NCBI GenBank assembly: GCA_027532905.1
Contig: JAPZUA010000005.1
Location: 248,001-312,000 of the forward strand
DNA from: Magnetospirillum sp.
GTDB taxonomy: Bacteria > Pseudomonadota > Alphaproteobacteria > CACIAM-22H2
Direction of reading: 5' to 3'
DNA length: 64,000 nt
Under the pieces are notes generated by a model. That model saw only the letters and a program-made list of their open reading frames with translations. It was not told the DNA's origin and searched no databases. Position 1 is the stretch's first letter. The number at the start of each line of letters is the position of its first letter. A program made the translations under genes and the position numbers. Below, in pieces: positions 38,506 through 48,087 of this stretch.

Positions 38506-40913
38506 AAAACGCAGCGCACCTCGCATATCTCGCCGACATCGAACGGCGCGTGCTGTGGCTGGCGTCGTGGACGATCCACAACGCCAACCATCTGCGCGCG
38601 GCAGGCGAAGTCAAAGTCGGCGGCCACCAGGCTTCGTCGGCTTCGCTCGCCACGATCATGACCGCACTCTATTGCGGCGCGTTGCGCGGCCAGGACCGCG
38701 TGGCGGTGAAGCCGCACGCCTCGCCAATCTTCCATGCGCTGCAATATCTCGCAGGCAACCAAACCCGCGAAAAACTCGAAAATTTCCGCGGGCTCGGCGG
38801 AGCGCAAAGCTACCCCTCGCGCACCAAAGACACCGACGACGTCGATTTCTCGACGGGTTCCGTGGGCCTGGGCGTGGCGCAGACTTTGTTCTCGTCGCTC
38901 GTGCAGGATTACGTGCGCAGCCGCGGCTGGATGAAGGACCGCCAAGAAGGCCGCATGGTGGCGCTGATCGGCGATGCCGAGATGGACGAGGGCAACATCT
39001 ACGAAGCGCTCATCGAAGGCTGGAAGCACGGGTTGCGCAATTGCTGGTGGGTCGTCGACTACAACCGTCAATCGCTCGACGCCGTGGTCCGCGAAGGTCT
39101 GTGGGAAAAGTTCGAGACGATGTTCGCCAATTTCGGCTGGGACGTGGCGATCGTCAAATACGGCAGCTTGCAGGAAGCCGCCTTTGCGGAACCCGGCGGC
39201 GAGGTGCTGCGGGCGTGGATCGATCGCTGCCCGAACCAGCTCTATTCGGCGCTGGTGTTCCAGGGCGGGGCCGCATGGCGCAAGCGCCTCACCGACGAGA
39301 TCGGCGATCAAGGCCCGGTCTTGCGCCTGATCGAGAAGCGCTCGGACGCCGAGCTTGCCGCCCTCATGGGCAATCTCGGCGGCCACGATCTGCCTTCCTT
39401 GCTCGCAGCCTTCGAGAAAGCCGCAACGCACGACCGCCCGACCGTGTTCATCTGCTACACGATCAAAGGCTTCGGCCTGCCGCTCGCGGGCCACAAGGAC
39501 AACCATGCCGGCCTGATGAATCCGGCGCAGATGGAAGTTTTTCGTGCCGCCGCGAATGTGCGTCCCGGCCACGAATGGGACAAATGGGAAGGGACGACGC
39601 AGCCGTCCGAAAAGCTGCAGGCCTTCCTCGACGAAACGCCGTTCTTCAGCGCCCACTCGCGGCGCCTTGCAGCCCCTGCCGTTCCCGTGCCCGAAACGCT
39701 GGCCTACCCCACACCGGGTGCCAAACCGATCTCGACGCAGATGGGCTTCGGCCAGATCCTCAACGAGATCGCGCGCGAGAACAGCCAATTCGCCGCCCGC
39801 ATCGTGACGACGGCCCCGGACGTGACGGTCTCGACCAATCTCGGGCCGTGGGTCAATCGGCGCGGCCTGTTCGCGCGCGAGAAGATGGCCGACATCTTCA
39901 AGGCCGAGCGCATCCCGTCGACCTACGCATGGTCGTTCTCGCCGCAAGGCCAGCATCTCGAACTCGGCATCGCGGAGTCGAATCTGTTCTTGGCGCTGTC
40001 GGCCTTCGGCCTGTCGCACGCGATCAACGGCGAACGGCTGTTGCCGATCGGCACGGTCTACGATCCGTTCATCCTGCGCGCGGCCGACCAGCTCAACTAT
40101 GCGTGCTACCAGGATGCGCGCTTCATGCTCGTCGCAACGCCCTCGGGCGTGACGCTCGCCCCCGAGGGCGGGGCGCACCAATCGATCGCAACGCCGCTCG
40201 TCGGCATGGCGCAGGACGGGCTGTGCGCCTTCGAGCCTGCGTTCGTGGACGAGCTTGCCGTCGCGATGCGCTTCGGCTTCGACTACATGCAGCGGGATGG
40301 TGACAAGAGCGGGGGCGATAAAAGCGAACCCGACAAGCGCACCTGGCTGCGCGACGACACGGGCGGGTCGATCTATCTGCGCCTGTCCACGCGCCCGCTC
40401 GAGCAGCCCAAACGCGCGATGACGCCCGATCTCGCGCGCAGCATCGTCGATGGCGGCTATTGGCTCAGGCAACCCGGCCCCAACGCATCGGTCGTCGTGG
40501 CCTATAGCGGGGCGGTCGCTCCCGAGGCCATCGAAGCGGTGGGCCGCATGGGCGAAGATCGGCGCGATATCGGCCTGCTCGCCGTCACCTCGGCCGACCG
40601 TCTGCATGCGGGCTGGTCGGCCGCGCAGCGCGCGCGCGAAAACGGCAACCCGAACGCGCGCGCCCATGTCGAACGCTTGCTGACGGACGTGCCTTCAGGC
40701 GCCGCCATCGTCTCGATTGTGGACGGCCACCCGGCCACGCTTGCGTGGCTCGGGGCCGTGAACGGCCATCGCATGCGCGCGCTCGGCGTCGAGCATTTCG
40801 GCCAGACCGGCACCATCGCCGATCTCTATCGCCATTACGGCATCGACGCCGACGGCATCCTGCGTGCGGCCGAAGCACTCGCCCCGGGCCGCCCGCTGCG
40901 CCATCGCGCGTGA
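38502..40913 (+). CDS. AceE-like 2-oxoacid dehydrogenase E1 / transketolase-family protein
   Basis: This 803-residue thiamin-diphosphate enzyme resembles the homodimeric pyruvate dehydrogenase E1. Its ThDP motif begins GDAEMDEG near 157-164 and ends at DYNRQSLD near 186-193. The pyrimidine domain starts at about residue 410 (STQMGFGQILNEIA), and ELGIAESNLFLALSAFG is the E1/transketolase signature with the catalytic Glu. It is a little shorter than AceE (887 residues in E. coli). Coupling to a threonine dehydratase suggests that 2-oxobutyrate is the substrate, as proposed for MdeB; the E2/E3 partners are not in this window. Confidence 0.87.
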   Translation: MKNAAHLAYLADIERRVLWLASWTIHNANHLRAAGEVKVGGHQASSASLATIMTALYCGALRGQDRVAVKPHASPIFHALQYLAGNQTREKLENFRGLGGAQSYPSRTKDTDDVDFSTGSVGLGVAQTLFSSLVQDYVRSRGWMKDRQEGRMVALIGDAEMDEGNIYEALIEGWKHGLRNCWWVVDYNRQSLDAVVREGLWEKFETMFANFGWDVAIVKYGSLQEAAFAEPGGEVLRAWIDRCPNQLYSALVFQGGAAWRKRLTDEIGDQGPVLRLIEKRSDAELAALMGNLGGHDLPSLLAAFEKAATHDRPTVFICYTIKGFGLPLAGHKDNHAGLMNPAQMEVFRAAANVRPGHEWDKWEGTTQPSEKLQAFLDETPFFSAHSRRLAAPAVPVPETLAYPTPGAKPISTQMGFGQILNEIARENSQFAARIVTTAPDVTVSTNLGPWVNRRGLFAREKMADIFKAERIPSTYAWSFSPQGQHLELGIAESNLFLALSAFGLSHAINGERLLPIGTVYDPFILRAADQLNYACYQDARFMLVATPSGVTLAPEGGAHQSIATPLVGMAQDGLCAFEPAFVDELAVAMRFGFDYMQRDGDKSGGDKSEPDKRTWLRDDTGGSIYLRLSTRPLEQPKRAMTPDLARSIVDGGYWLRQPGPNASVVVAYSGAVAPEAIEAVGRMGEDRRDIGLLAVTSADRLHAGWSAAQRARENGNPNARAHVERLLTDVPSGAAIVSIVDGHPATLAWLGAVNGHRMRALGVEHFGQTGTIADLYRHYGIDADGILRAAEALAPGRPLRHRA

Positions 40914-40922
40914 TCGGCTGTT

Positions 40923-41888
40923 CTACGAGGCTGCGACGCGCACGACGGCACTGCCGCACTTGCGTCGGCTCGCGACCAGGATATGCGCCTCGGGCAAACG
41001 TTCGAACGGCAGGACGCTGCCGACGACCGGCCGAAACGCGTCCGCTTCGGCCAGGCGCGCCAACTCGGCGACGTCCGCGACACGCTCGGGTGCCGGACCG
41101 GCAATCGCGCGTTTGGTCCCGATGCGGCGCTGGAACATACCTTTGAGATCGGCAGCGATCGCAAGATAGCGGCCGCCCTCGTCGAGCAGCTTCGCGCAGC
41201 GCGCGAAGTCCGACGCGCCGACCGTGTCGGCAACCACGTCGAACGTTTCGCCGATCTCGTGGAAATCCACCGCTTCGCGGTCGATCGCGACGGCAGCGCC
41301 AAGCGACCGAACCAGATCGTGGTTGGCGGCACGCGTCACGGCCGTGACGACGGCGCCGCGCCGACCGGCAAGTTGCACCATCGCCGAGCCGACCGCCCCC
41401 GCCGCTCCGAGCACGAGGATCCGCGCGCCGGGCGCAAGACCGGCCCGACGCAGAAAATGAAGGGCGGTCGTGCCGCCGAAACACAGGCTTGCCGCTTCCT
41501 CGAACGACAGATTTTCGGGCTTGCGCACCAAGGCCGCGTCCGCGCGCATCGTGCGGTATTCCGCATGGCAGCCCATCGCGATGCCGGGAAAACCCACGAC
41601 CGCATCGCCCGGCGCAAACGACGCCACACCGGCCCCAACCGCGTCGACGACGCCCGAGAATTCCGCCCCCAGCACCGGCTGGCGCGGCCGCCGCAGCCCG
41701 AAGGCAAGACGCCCGAACAAGCCGAAGCCGCGCGGCATCTCGAGGCTTCGGATGCGCCAATCCGCCGACGATACGGTCGTTGCAACGATGCGTACGCGCA
41801 CCTCGCCTGCTTTGGGAACCGGCCGCGCGACGGTTTCGAGCGTCAGCCGATCGGGCGCGCCGTAGGCACGGCACATCCAAGCCCGCAT
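40923..41888 (-). CDS. Zinc-independent medium-chain dehydrogenase/reductase
   Basis: This 321-residue MDR protein has a GroES-like N-terminal half (PVPKAGEVRVRIVATTVSSADWRIR, GAEFSGVVDAVGAGVASFAPGDAVVGF) and a Rossmann half (ILVLGAAGAVGSAMVQLAGRRGA). The usual zinc-binding residues are absent, as in quinone oxidoreductases. It probably reduces a carbonyl, quinone or enone with NAD(P)H. The ATG at 41888 gives a standard start with GAAAGG upstream. It is tail-to-tail with the E1 gene and 46 bp after pmbA. Confidence 0.88.
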   Translation of the reverse strand: MRAWMCRAYGAPDRLTLETVARPVPKAGEVRVRIVATTVSSADWRIRSLEMPRGFGLFGRLAFGLRRPRQPVLGAEFSGVVDAVGAGVASFAPGDAVVGFPGIAMGCHAEYRTMRADAALVRKPENLSFEEAASLCFGGTTALHFLRRAGLAPGARILVLGAAGAVGSAMVQLAGRRGAVVTAVTRAANHDLVRSLGAAVAIDREAVDFHEIGETFDVVADTVGASDFARCAKLLDEGGRYLAIAADLKGMFQRRIGTKRAIAGPAPERVADVAELARLAEADAFRPVVGSVLPFERLPEAHILVASRRKCGSAVVRVAAS

Positions 41889-41934
41889 GACGGGCTGCCT
41901 TTCGGCAGACGAAGGCGGCAGGGACACGCGCGCG

Positions 41935-43278
41935 TCAACGCCCCGCGATCGTGCAGCCGTCGATGCGCAATGTGGGCGCGTCTGCCCCGTGACGGAACAC
42001 GAGATCGTCGGCGGGCGTGGTGTGCATGAACATCTCGACGAGATTGCTTGCGACCGTCACTTCGCTGACCGGATAGGTCAATTCGCCGTCTTCGATCATG
42101 AAGCCGGCCGCACCCCGGCTGTAGTCGCCGGTGACGCCGTTGACCCCCATGCCGATGAACTCGGTCACGTAGAGGCCGCGCTTGATGTCTTTCAGCATCG
42201 CGGCGCGCGAGAGGCTGCCCGCTTCCATGTAGATGTTCGACGTGGACGGGCTCGGCGGCGACGACGTGCCGCGCGCGGCATGGCCCGTCGAGACGAGGCC
42301 CAATTGGCGCGCCGAGCGCAGATCGAGCACCCAGCTCGTGAGCACGCCCTTGTCGATCAGATTGCGGCGCTTGGGCGCAATCCCCTCGCCGTCCACGGGC
42401 TTGGAAGCGAGGCCCCGCTTGCGGAACGGGTCTTCGACGATGGTGATGCCGGGGCCGAACACCGCCGCATTCATCTTGGTCTTGAGGAAGCTCGTTCCGC
42501 GCGCGATCGAGGTGCCGTTGATCGCGCTCGTGAAATGCCGCAACAGACTGCCCGACACGCGCGGATCGAGCACGATGGGGAGCTTGCAGGTTTCGATCTT
42601 GCGCGGATTGAGGCGGCGCACGGCGCGCATCCCCGCTTCGCGCCCGATCTTTGCCGGATCGTCGAGGTCTTCGGCATGCACGGCAGACGACCAATCGTAG
42701 TCGCGCTCCATGCCCGTGCCCTCGCCCGCAATAACCGAGGCCGAAAAGGAATGCGACGAGCGGCCGTATTCGGCGGCAAACCCGTTCGATGCGACGAGGG
42801 CCACACGGCTCATGCCCCAGCCCGCTTCGGCCCCGTCGGAATTGGTCACACCTTTGACGGCGAGCGCCGTCTCTTCGGCAGCGGCCGCACGGGCCATCAG
42901 TGCTTCGGCCGTGGGTTCCACGGGGTCGACAAGATCGAGATCGGGGAAATCGCGCGCGATGGCGGCAGCGTCCGCAATGCCGCAATAGGGATCTTCGGGC
43001 GCTTGGGCGGCCATTGCGACCGCGCGCTCGACGAGGCCTGCGAGCGCTTTTTGCGAACGGTCGTTCGACGACACGATGGCCTGGCGCTTGCCGATCAGCA
43101 CGCGCAAGCCCAGATCGTAGCCTTCGGCGCGCTCGAGCTTTTCGAGTTTGCCCAAGCGGCGCGCGTGGCTCACCGAAATGCCTTCGACGAACACCGCGTC
43201 GGCGTCGGTCGCACCGGCGCGCTTGGCCTTGGCTATGAGATCGCCCAGAAGATCGAGCGTCGAAGCGGTCTTTTCCAT
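41935..43278 (-). CDS. pmbA: PmbA (TldE) metalloprotease-partner protein
   Basis: This 447-residue protein is the TldD homologue PmbA/TldE, which lacks the HExxxH zinc motif but is needed for TldD activity. It has DADAVFVEGISVSHARRLGKLE near the start, and the C-terminal segments GVNGVTGDYSRGAAGFMIEDGE. The TldD partner is about 17 kb away at 24685-26121, on the other strand. It lies 11 bp after the bactofilin-like membrane protein, downstream of ubiD. Confidence 0.93.
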   Translation of the reverse strand: MEKTASTLDLLGDLIAKAKRAGATDADAVFVEGISVSHARRLGKLEKLERAEGYDLGLRVLIGKRQAIVSSNDRSQKALAGLVERAVAMAAQAPEDPYCGIADAAAIARDFPDLDLVDPVEPTAEALMARAAAAEETALAVKGVTNSDGAEAGWGMSRVALVASNGFAAEYGRSSHSFSASVIAGEGTGMERDYDWSSAVHAEDLDDPAKIGREAGMRAVRRLNPRKIETCKLPIVLDPRVSGSLLRHFTSAINGTSIARGTSFLKTKMNAAVFGPGITIVEDPFRKRGLASKPVDGEGIAPKRRNLIDKGVLTSWVLDLRSARQLGLVSTGHAARGTSSPPSPSTSNIYMEAGSLSRAAMLKDIKRGLYVTEFIGMGVNGVTGDYSRGAAGFMIEDGELTYPVSEVTVASNLVEMFMHTTPADDLVFRHGADAPTLRIDGCTIAGR

Positions 43279-43289
43279 GAACCCTGTTC

Positions 43290-44264
43290 CTATCGCATGC
43301 GCCGGTTGATCTCGCGTGAGGCGGCCCCGAGGCCGAACACGAAGGCGGCCGCCAGAACGACGGTGCCCGCAACAGGGATATGGCGCAAGGCCGCCAGCGC
43401 CACAAGCCCGGCGAACACGGCGGCCAAGCGCCAAAACAGCGCCGGATCGGTGCTGCGCCCGAGAAGCCGCAAACCCCAATGCCCGAGGGCAGCCGCCGCG
43501 ATCGCATAGCCGAGCCCAAGCCCGAACCCGAGCGCCAAAATCAAGGCACCCGCGAGCGGCAATCCCACGAGCGTTACGGCCGACAGCAGAATCAAAAACG
43601 GCAAACCGAACACGAGACAAAGGCCCCAGAGCAGAACCGCCCCCGTGCGCGCCGCGATCGCCTCGGCGCACGCCGCAACGAAGCCGGGTGCGAATGCTGC
43701 CAGCAAAATCGCCGTCGCCCACACGGCGAACGTGAAACCCCAGCGCAGGATCGCGCCGACATAGCCGAGCAACGCGTCGACCGCATTGGCCACGTCGCCC
43801 GGCGCATAGGCGACCCCGCCTGCGATTTCGGCCGAAGCGTGGATCAGCGGCGGGTCCGGCGACCACACGCGCAGTTTGCCGGCGATGCGCGTGTTGGGGC
43901 CGACCACGACGCGCCCTGCCGCGAGCGAAACGTCGCCCGCCGCCGCGATGTCGAGCACCACTTCGCCGCCGGCCGCCCACACGCGCTGGGCATAGCGCCC
44001 GGCCATGGCGATCTCGCCGCCGAACAAAAACACGTTGCGCGCAACACGGGTGGCGGCCCCGATGCCGATGCTGGCCCCCGTCGCCACGAGATCGCCCGCA
44101 ATCTCGGCCTCGACCGCAATGCGCCCGCCCGCGAGCGTGACGTCGCCGTCGATCAAGCCCTGCACGTCGATCATCGGCGCCATGCGCGCGAGGTCGGATG
44201 CCGCCGACGGCATTGGTGCGAAGGCCAGCCACACGGCGGCAAACACGGCCGCCGCGCGTGTCAT
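43290..44264 (-). CDS. Signal-peptide protein with bactofilin-like beta region and C-terminal membrane helices
   Basis: This 324-residue protein has a signal peptide ([23 protein letters not shown]), then about 110 residues of short repetitive beta strands ([41 protein letters not shown]) like a polymer-forming bactofilin domain. From about residue 165 it has around six hydrophobic helices. The beta region would sit in the periplasm and the rest in the membrane. The start overlaps the ubiD stop (ATGA). I do not know its function; it may shape envelope assembly. Confidence 0.7.
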   Translation of the reverse strand: MTRAAAVFAAVWLAFAPMPSAASDLARMAPMIDVQGLIDGDVTLAGGRIAVEAEIAGDLVATGASIGIGAATRVARNVFLFGGEIAMAGRYAQRVWAAGGEVVLDIAAAGDVSLAAGRVVVGPNTRIAGKLRVWSPDPPLIHASAEIAGGVAYAPGDVANAVDALLGYVGAILRWGFTFAVWATAILLAAFAPGFVAACAEAIAARTGAVLLWGLCLVFGLPFLILLSAVTLVGLPLAGALILALGFGLGLGYAIAAAALGHWGLRLLGRSTDPALFWRLAAVFAGLVALAALRHIPVAGTVVLAAAFVFGLGAASREINRRMR

Positions 44265-45778
44265 TTCCAGATCGCCTTGCCGCTGCCGGGCAGACCGAGC
44301 TTGGCCCATTTTTTGGTGATGGTCTCGACCACCTCATCCGACATGCGGATCTGCTCGCCCCATTCGCGCTTGGTCTCGGGCGGCCATTTGTTCGTGGCGT
44401 CGAGCCCGATCTTGGAACCGAGCCCGCTTTCGGGGCTCGCGAAATCGAGATAGTCGATGGGCGTGCCCTCGATCACCGTGATGTCGCGCGCCGGGTCCAT
44501 GCGCGTCGAGATCGCCCACATGACGTCTTTCCAGTCGCGCGCGTTGATCTCGTCGTCCACGACGATGACCCACTTCGTGTACATAAACTGGCGCAGATAG
44601 CTCCACACGCCGAGCATCACGCGCTTGGCGTGGCCCGGATAGGCCTTCTTCATCGACACGACGGCGATGCGGTAGGAGCAGCCTTCCGGCGGCAGCCAGA
44701 AATCGACGATCTCGGGAAATTGCTGGCGCAGCAAAGGCACAAACACGTCGTTGAGCGCTTCGCCCAAGACCGACGGTTCGTCCGGCGGCCGGCCGGTGAA
44801 GGTCGAAAGATAGATCGGGTTGCGGCGCATCGTGATCGCCGTCACCGTAAAGACCGGGAATTTCTCGACCGAGTTGTAGTAGCCCGTATGGTCGCCGTAC
44901 GGGCCTTCGTCGCCGTATTCGTCGAGGCTCACATGGCCCTCGAGCACGATCTCGGCTTCGGCCGGCACTTTGAGCGGCACGGTCTTGCAATCGACAAGCT
45001 CGACGCGTTTGCCGCGCAACAGGCCTGCGAATTGGTATTCCGACAACGTATCGGGCACGGGCGTTACGGCCGCAAGGATGGTGCCGGGATCGGCCCCGAG
45101 GACCACGGCCGCAGGCAACGGCTCGGCTTTTCCGGCTTTTTTCCAGCGCTGATGGTGCTGGGCGCCGCCGCGATGCTTGAGCCAACGCATCAAGGTGCGG
45201 TCGCGCCCGAGCACCTGCATGCGGTAGATGCCGAGATTGAAACCGTCCTCGCGCTTGTCGCCGGGGCCTTTGGTGACGACGAGCGGCCATGTGATCAAGG
45301 GGGCGGGTTCGCCCGGCCAGCAGGTCTGGATCGGCAGGCTGTCGAGATCGATCGCATCGCCCGTCAGCACGATCTCCTGGCACGGGGCGGTGCCGAACAT
45401 GCGCGTGGACGGCTTCATCGACAGCACCGTCTTGGCGAGCGGCACGAGCTCGAGCGCTTCGCGCCAGCCCTCGGGCGGCTGCGGCTGGCGCAGGAAGGCG
45501 AGCGTTTCGCCCACTTCGCGCAATTGATGCGGCTCGCGGTCCATGCCCCAGGCCACGCGCTCGACCGTGCCGAACAGATTGACGAGCACCGGGATCGGCG
45601 AGACCGAACCGTCGGCCTTGACCGGCTTTTCGAACAGCACGGCCGGCCCGCCCTCGGCGAGCAGGCGCGTTTGGATCTCGGTCATTTCGAGGACGGTCGA
45701 AACGGGTTCGGAAACCCGCACCAGCCGTCCGGTTTTTTCCAGGCGATCGAGGAAATCGCGCAGCGACGCATAAGCCAT
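44261..45778 (-). CDS. ubiD: UbiD-family prenylated-flavin decarboxylase
   Basis: This 505-residue protein matches UbiD, the decarboxylase of 3-octaprenyl-4-hydroxybenzoate in ubiquinone synthesis. It has [39 protein letters not shown] (about 296-315, with catalytic Glu/Asp and ligand residues) and [20 protein letters not shown]. It needs prenylated FMN made by UbiX, not seen here. The start ATG at 45778 gives a standard N-terminus [11 protein letters not shown]. It leads an operon with the bactofilin-like gene and pmbA. Confidence 0.93.
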   Translation of the reverse strand: MAYASLRDFLDRLEKTGRLVRVSEPVSTVLEMTEIQTRLLAEGGPAVLFEKPVKADGSVSPIPVLVNLFGTVERVAWGMDREPHQLREVGETLAFLRQPQPPEGWREALELVPLAKTVLSMKPSTRMFGTAPCQEIVLTGDAIDLDSLPIQTCWPGEPAPLITWPLVVTKGPGDKREDGFNLGIYRMQVLGRDRTLMRWLKHRGGAQHHQRWKKAGKAEPLPAAVVLGADPGTILAAVTPVPDTLSEYQFAGLLRGKRVELVDCKTVPLKVPAEAEIVLEGHVSLDEYGDEGPYGDHTGYYNSVEKFPVFTVTAITMRRNPIYLSTFTGRPPDEPSVLGEALNDVFVPLLRQQFPEIVDFWLPPEGCSYRIAVVSMKKAYPGHAKRVMLGVWSYLRQFMYTKWVIVVDDEINARDWKDVMWAISTRMDPARDITVIEGTPIDYLDFASPESGLGSKIGLDATNKWPPETKREWGEQIRMSDEVVETITKKWAKLGLPGSGKAIWK

Positions 45779-45862
45779 GACCCCTATATAGAGCGCCCCG
45801 CGCGCGCCGCCAATCGCGCGATGGTGCAAGCGACGGCGCTTCGGCTAAGGTCGGCGCTGCCC

Positions 45863-46540
45863 ATGCGTCGATTCCCCGCCGAATTTTCCGACCTTTTGAA
45901 ACCGCGCGTCGCCCTGCGTGCAGCAGCGCCGTTTTTTGCGGCCAGCGACTTGATCGCACCCGCGCGTGCCGCCGCTTCGTTCGCACTGCTCGAGCGGCAT
46001 TTGGCCCCCGCTCTCAAGCCGCTCGTGCGCGCGATCCCGCCCGAGACGATCGCCAACCAGACGCGCAACTACCAAGAACGCCTGCCCAAGACCGTGCGAA
46101 ACCGCGCCGCCGACATCGACGGCACGCGCAGCAAGGCCGCCAAACTTGCGGCCCAAATTGGGCTTGCCGAGATGCTGTCGTCGCCGAGCTATTTTGCATT
46201 CGCGCAAATGCTCGCAGGCCGCAAACTCGATCCCGCCTTCGGCCGCCAAGTCTTGCGCTACGGGCCCGGCGACTATGCCGGTCCGCATACCGACCACCAC
46301 CCCGAAGAGCCGCGCGCGCAGGGCGGCTATTTCGATCTGCATCTGAGTTTTGCCAACGCGGCCGCCGCACGCCAATTGCTGGTCTATGCGCGAAGCGGCC
46401 ATTTGGATCGCGTGGTCGATGTGGCAGGCCCTGCGACGATCGCGGCCTACCGCTTGCCCTTCTGGCACTACACGACGCCCCTCGAGGGCGGGCGCAACGC
46501 CGCACGCTGGGTCATCCTCGGGACTTTTCTGTACGCGTGA
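45863..46540 (+). CDS. Hypothetical protein, possible 2-oxoglutarate/Fe(II) oxygenase
   Basis: This 225-residue protein is helical to about residue 110. Then comes RYGPGDYAGPHTDHHPEEP with an HxD pair (His-Thr-Asp), GGYFDLHLSFANA, and a late HYTTPLEGG...RWVILGTF segment. HxD followed by a distal His and an Arg is the pattern of Fe(II)/2OG prolyl-hydroxylase-like enzymes, but the similarity is short and I saw no clear neighbour that supports it. It is divergent from ubiD by 84 bp. Treat the enzyme class as a hypothesis. Confidence 0.5.
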   Translation: MRRFPAEFSDLLKPRVALRAAAPFFAASDLIAPARAAASFALLERHLAPALKPLVRAIPPETIANQTRNYQERLPKTVRNRAADIDGTRSKAAKLAAQIGLAEMLSSPSYFAFAQMLAGRKLDPAFGRQVLRYGPGDYAGPHTDHHPEEPRAQGGYFDLHLSFANAAAARQLLVYARSGHLDRVVDVAGPATIAAYRLPFWHYTTPLEGGRNAARWVILGTFLYA

Positions 46541-46563
46541 GGTGTGTAAACGCGAGGGGGGGG

Positions 46564-47343
46564 CTACTTCGCCGGCGCCTTCGCGCCGATCTTGTCAGCG
46601 AGGCCCTTGAGGGCTTGCGGATCGAGATCAGCCCAGTTGGCGGCGGGCTCGGCCGGCAGGTCTTTTTCGTAGTAGCCCCATTTGCCGAATTCGGCGAAGC
46701 GCGCGGGCACCACTTCGTGCGTTTCGGGCATCACCTTGTAGCAGCGCCCGTCGCGGCCCAACAAAGGGATCGGCCGCTTCCAGCGCGTGAAGGTGCGCCG
46801 CATGTTTGCCGAATGCTCTTTGTTGGCGTCGAATTCGTCCATGTCGTGGTCGAACAGCAATTCGTAGGCGGCGACGAACTCGTCGATGAAACGCAGATTG
46901 ACGATCTGCAGATGCGACTGCACCCAGCAGCGATCCTCGAACGTCCAGAACACCGACATGCCGATGAAATCGCGCTCGCGCGTGATGTAGGGGAAAAACG
47001 GGAAGGTGCGGCACGAGACCGAGCGGTTCTCGCGCTCGCAGAAGCGGGCACCCTTGCATTCGATGGCGCGGCAATCTTCGTGCAGATCGGAGAGTTCCTT
47101 CTCCGTCGCTTTGTCTTTGATTTCGAATTCGTGCCAAAGATCAGTGCGGCTTTGCAGCAGATTCCATTCGTGCTTGTCGACGATCGGGATCGCCACGTCG
47201 GTCGAACAGCAGATGGGCGCACCCCCGTTGTGCTCGCCGCACTTGGCGCCGCAATCGAATGCCGAGACCGGCGCCATGAACATCTTGTAGATGCGTTCAT
47301 AGATTTCCGGCGAGGCTTGTTTGGGCTGATGTTTGCGCGTCAT
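46564..47343 (-). CDS. Cysteine-cluster protein, YkgJ/UPF0153-like
   Basis: This 259-residue protein has clustered cysteines: CGAKCGEHNGGAPICCST near 24-41 and CRAIECKGARFC near 87-98, then CRTF and CW. The CC pair and CxxxC spacing are reminiscent of the YkgJ-type zinc- or iron-binding cluster, although the sequence does not fully match. No signal peptide or membrane helix is visible. It is followed 66 bp later by a methyltransferase and ubiA in the same direction. The function is unknown. Confidence 0.55.
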   Translation of the reverse strand: MTRKHQPKQASPEIYERIYKMFMAPVSAFDCGAKCGEHNGGAPICCSTDVAIPIVDKHEWNLLQSRTDLWHEFEIKDKATEKELSDLHEDCRAIECKGARFCERENRSVSCRTFPFFPYITRERDFIGMSVFWTFEDRCWVQSHLQIVNLRFIDEFVAAYELLFDHDMDEFDANKEHSANMRRTFTRWKRPIPLLGRDGRCYKVMPETHEVVPARFAEFGKWGYYEKDLPAEPAANWADLDPQALKGLADKIGAKAPAK

Positions 47344-47409
47344 TGGGCGAGGACTATAGGCAGGCCATCGCAGGCCCGACCAGACGGCGCTTCGCACGCC
47401 GACGCAGTT

Positions 47410-48087
47410 TTATGCGACCTGTTGCCCAAGCGCCACGACGCGCAGCACGCGCGTGCGCCTTATGTCGCGGTCTTCGAGATCGCGGTCGGTCGGCACGTCG
47501 TAGCAGGCGATCTCGACAAGGCCGCTCGCGGGCAGATAGGCGCGGCCCGGATCTGCCACCAGCACGGCAGCACCGCGCGCGGCCAAGGCCTGCAGCCACG
47601 GCCAAACGCGGTCGGCCATCGGCTTTTCGTAGAACACGTCGCCCGCCAGCACGAGGTCGGCTTCGGGCAGGGCCCCCAAACAATCGCCTGCCGCCATGTC
47701 AAGCACCACGCCATTGGCCGCCGCATTGAGCGCCATAGCCTCGAGCGCAAACGCGTCGATCTCGCATGCGGTAACGCGAGAAGCACCGGCCTTGGCGGCC
47801 GCGATCGCGGCAATACCCCCGCCTGCCGCAAAATCGAACACGGTTTTGCCGGCCGCAAGCTCGGGCCGGTCGAGGAGCAGGCGCGCCAAGGCCCGCCCGC
47901 CCGGCCACGCGAAAGCCCAATAAGGCGGGGGCAAGCCGGTCTCGGTAAGCTTGGCCTCCGTTGCCTCCCACAGATCGGTCGCGACTGCGGCCAGATAGAG
48001 CTGGATTTCGGGCACGAGTGGCGGCGCCATCAGCCGCGTCTGGGCTTGCACAAACGCACGGCGCTCGAGACTTGTGACCGGGCTCAC
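47410..48087 (-). CDS. Seven-beta-strand protein lysine methyltransferase-like
   Basis: This 225-residue class I methyltransferase has the SAM motif VFDFAAGGGIAAIAAAKAGA (about 92-110), motif II CEIDAFALEA, and GDVFYE, in which D-x-x-Y is the post-motif signature of the METTL20/ETFB lysine methyltransferase group. The start is a GTG at 48087 that overlaps the ubiA stop as GTGA. Bacterial homologues of this group methylate the electron-transfer flavoprotein beta subunit; here the substrate is inferred, not shown. Confidence 0.75.
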   Translation of the reverse strand: MSPVTSLERRAFVQAQTRLMAPPLVPEIQLYLAAVATDLWEATEAKLTETGLPPPYWAFAWPGGRALARLLLDRPELAAGKTVFDFAAGGGIAAIAAAKAGASRVTACEIDAFALEAMALNAAANGVVLDMAAGDCLGALPEADLVLAGDVFYEKPMADRVWPWLQALAARGAAVLVADPGRAYLPASGLVEIACYDVPTDRDLEDRDIRRTRVLRVVALGQQVA

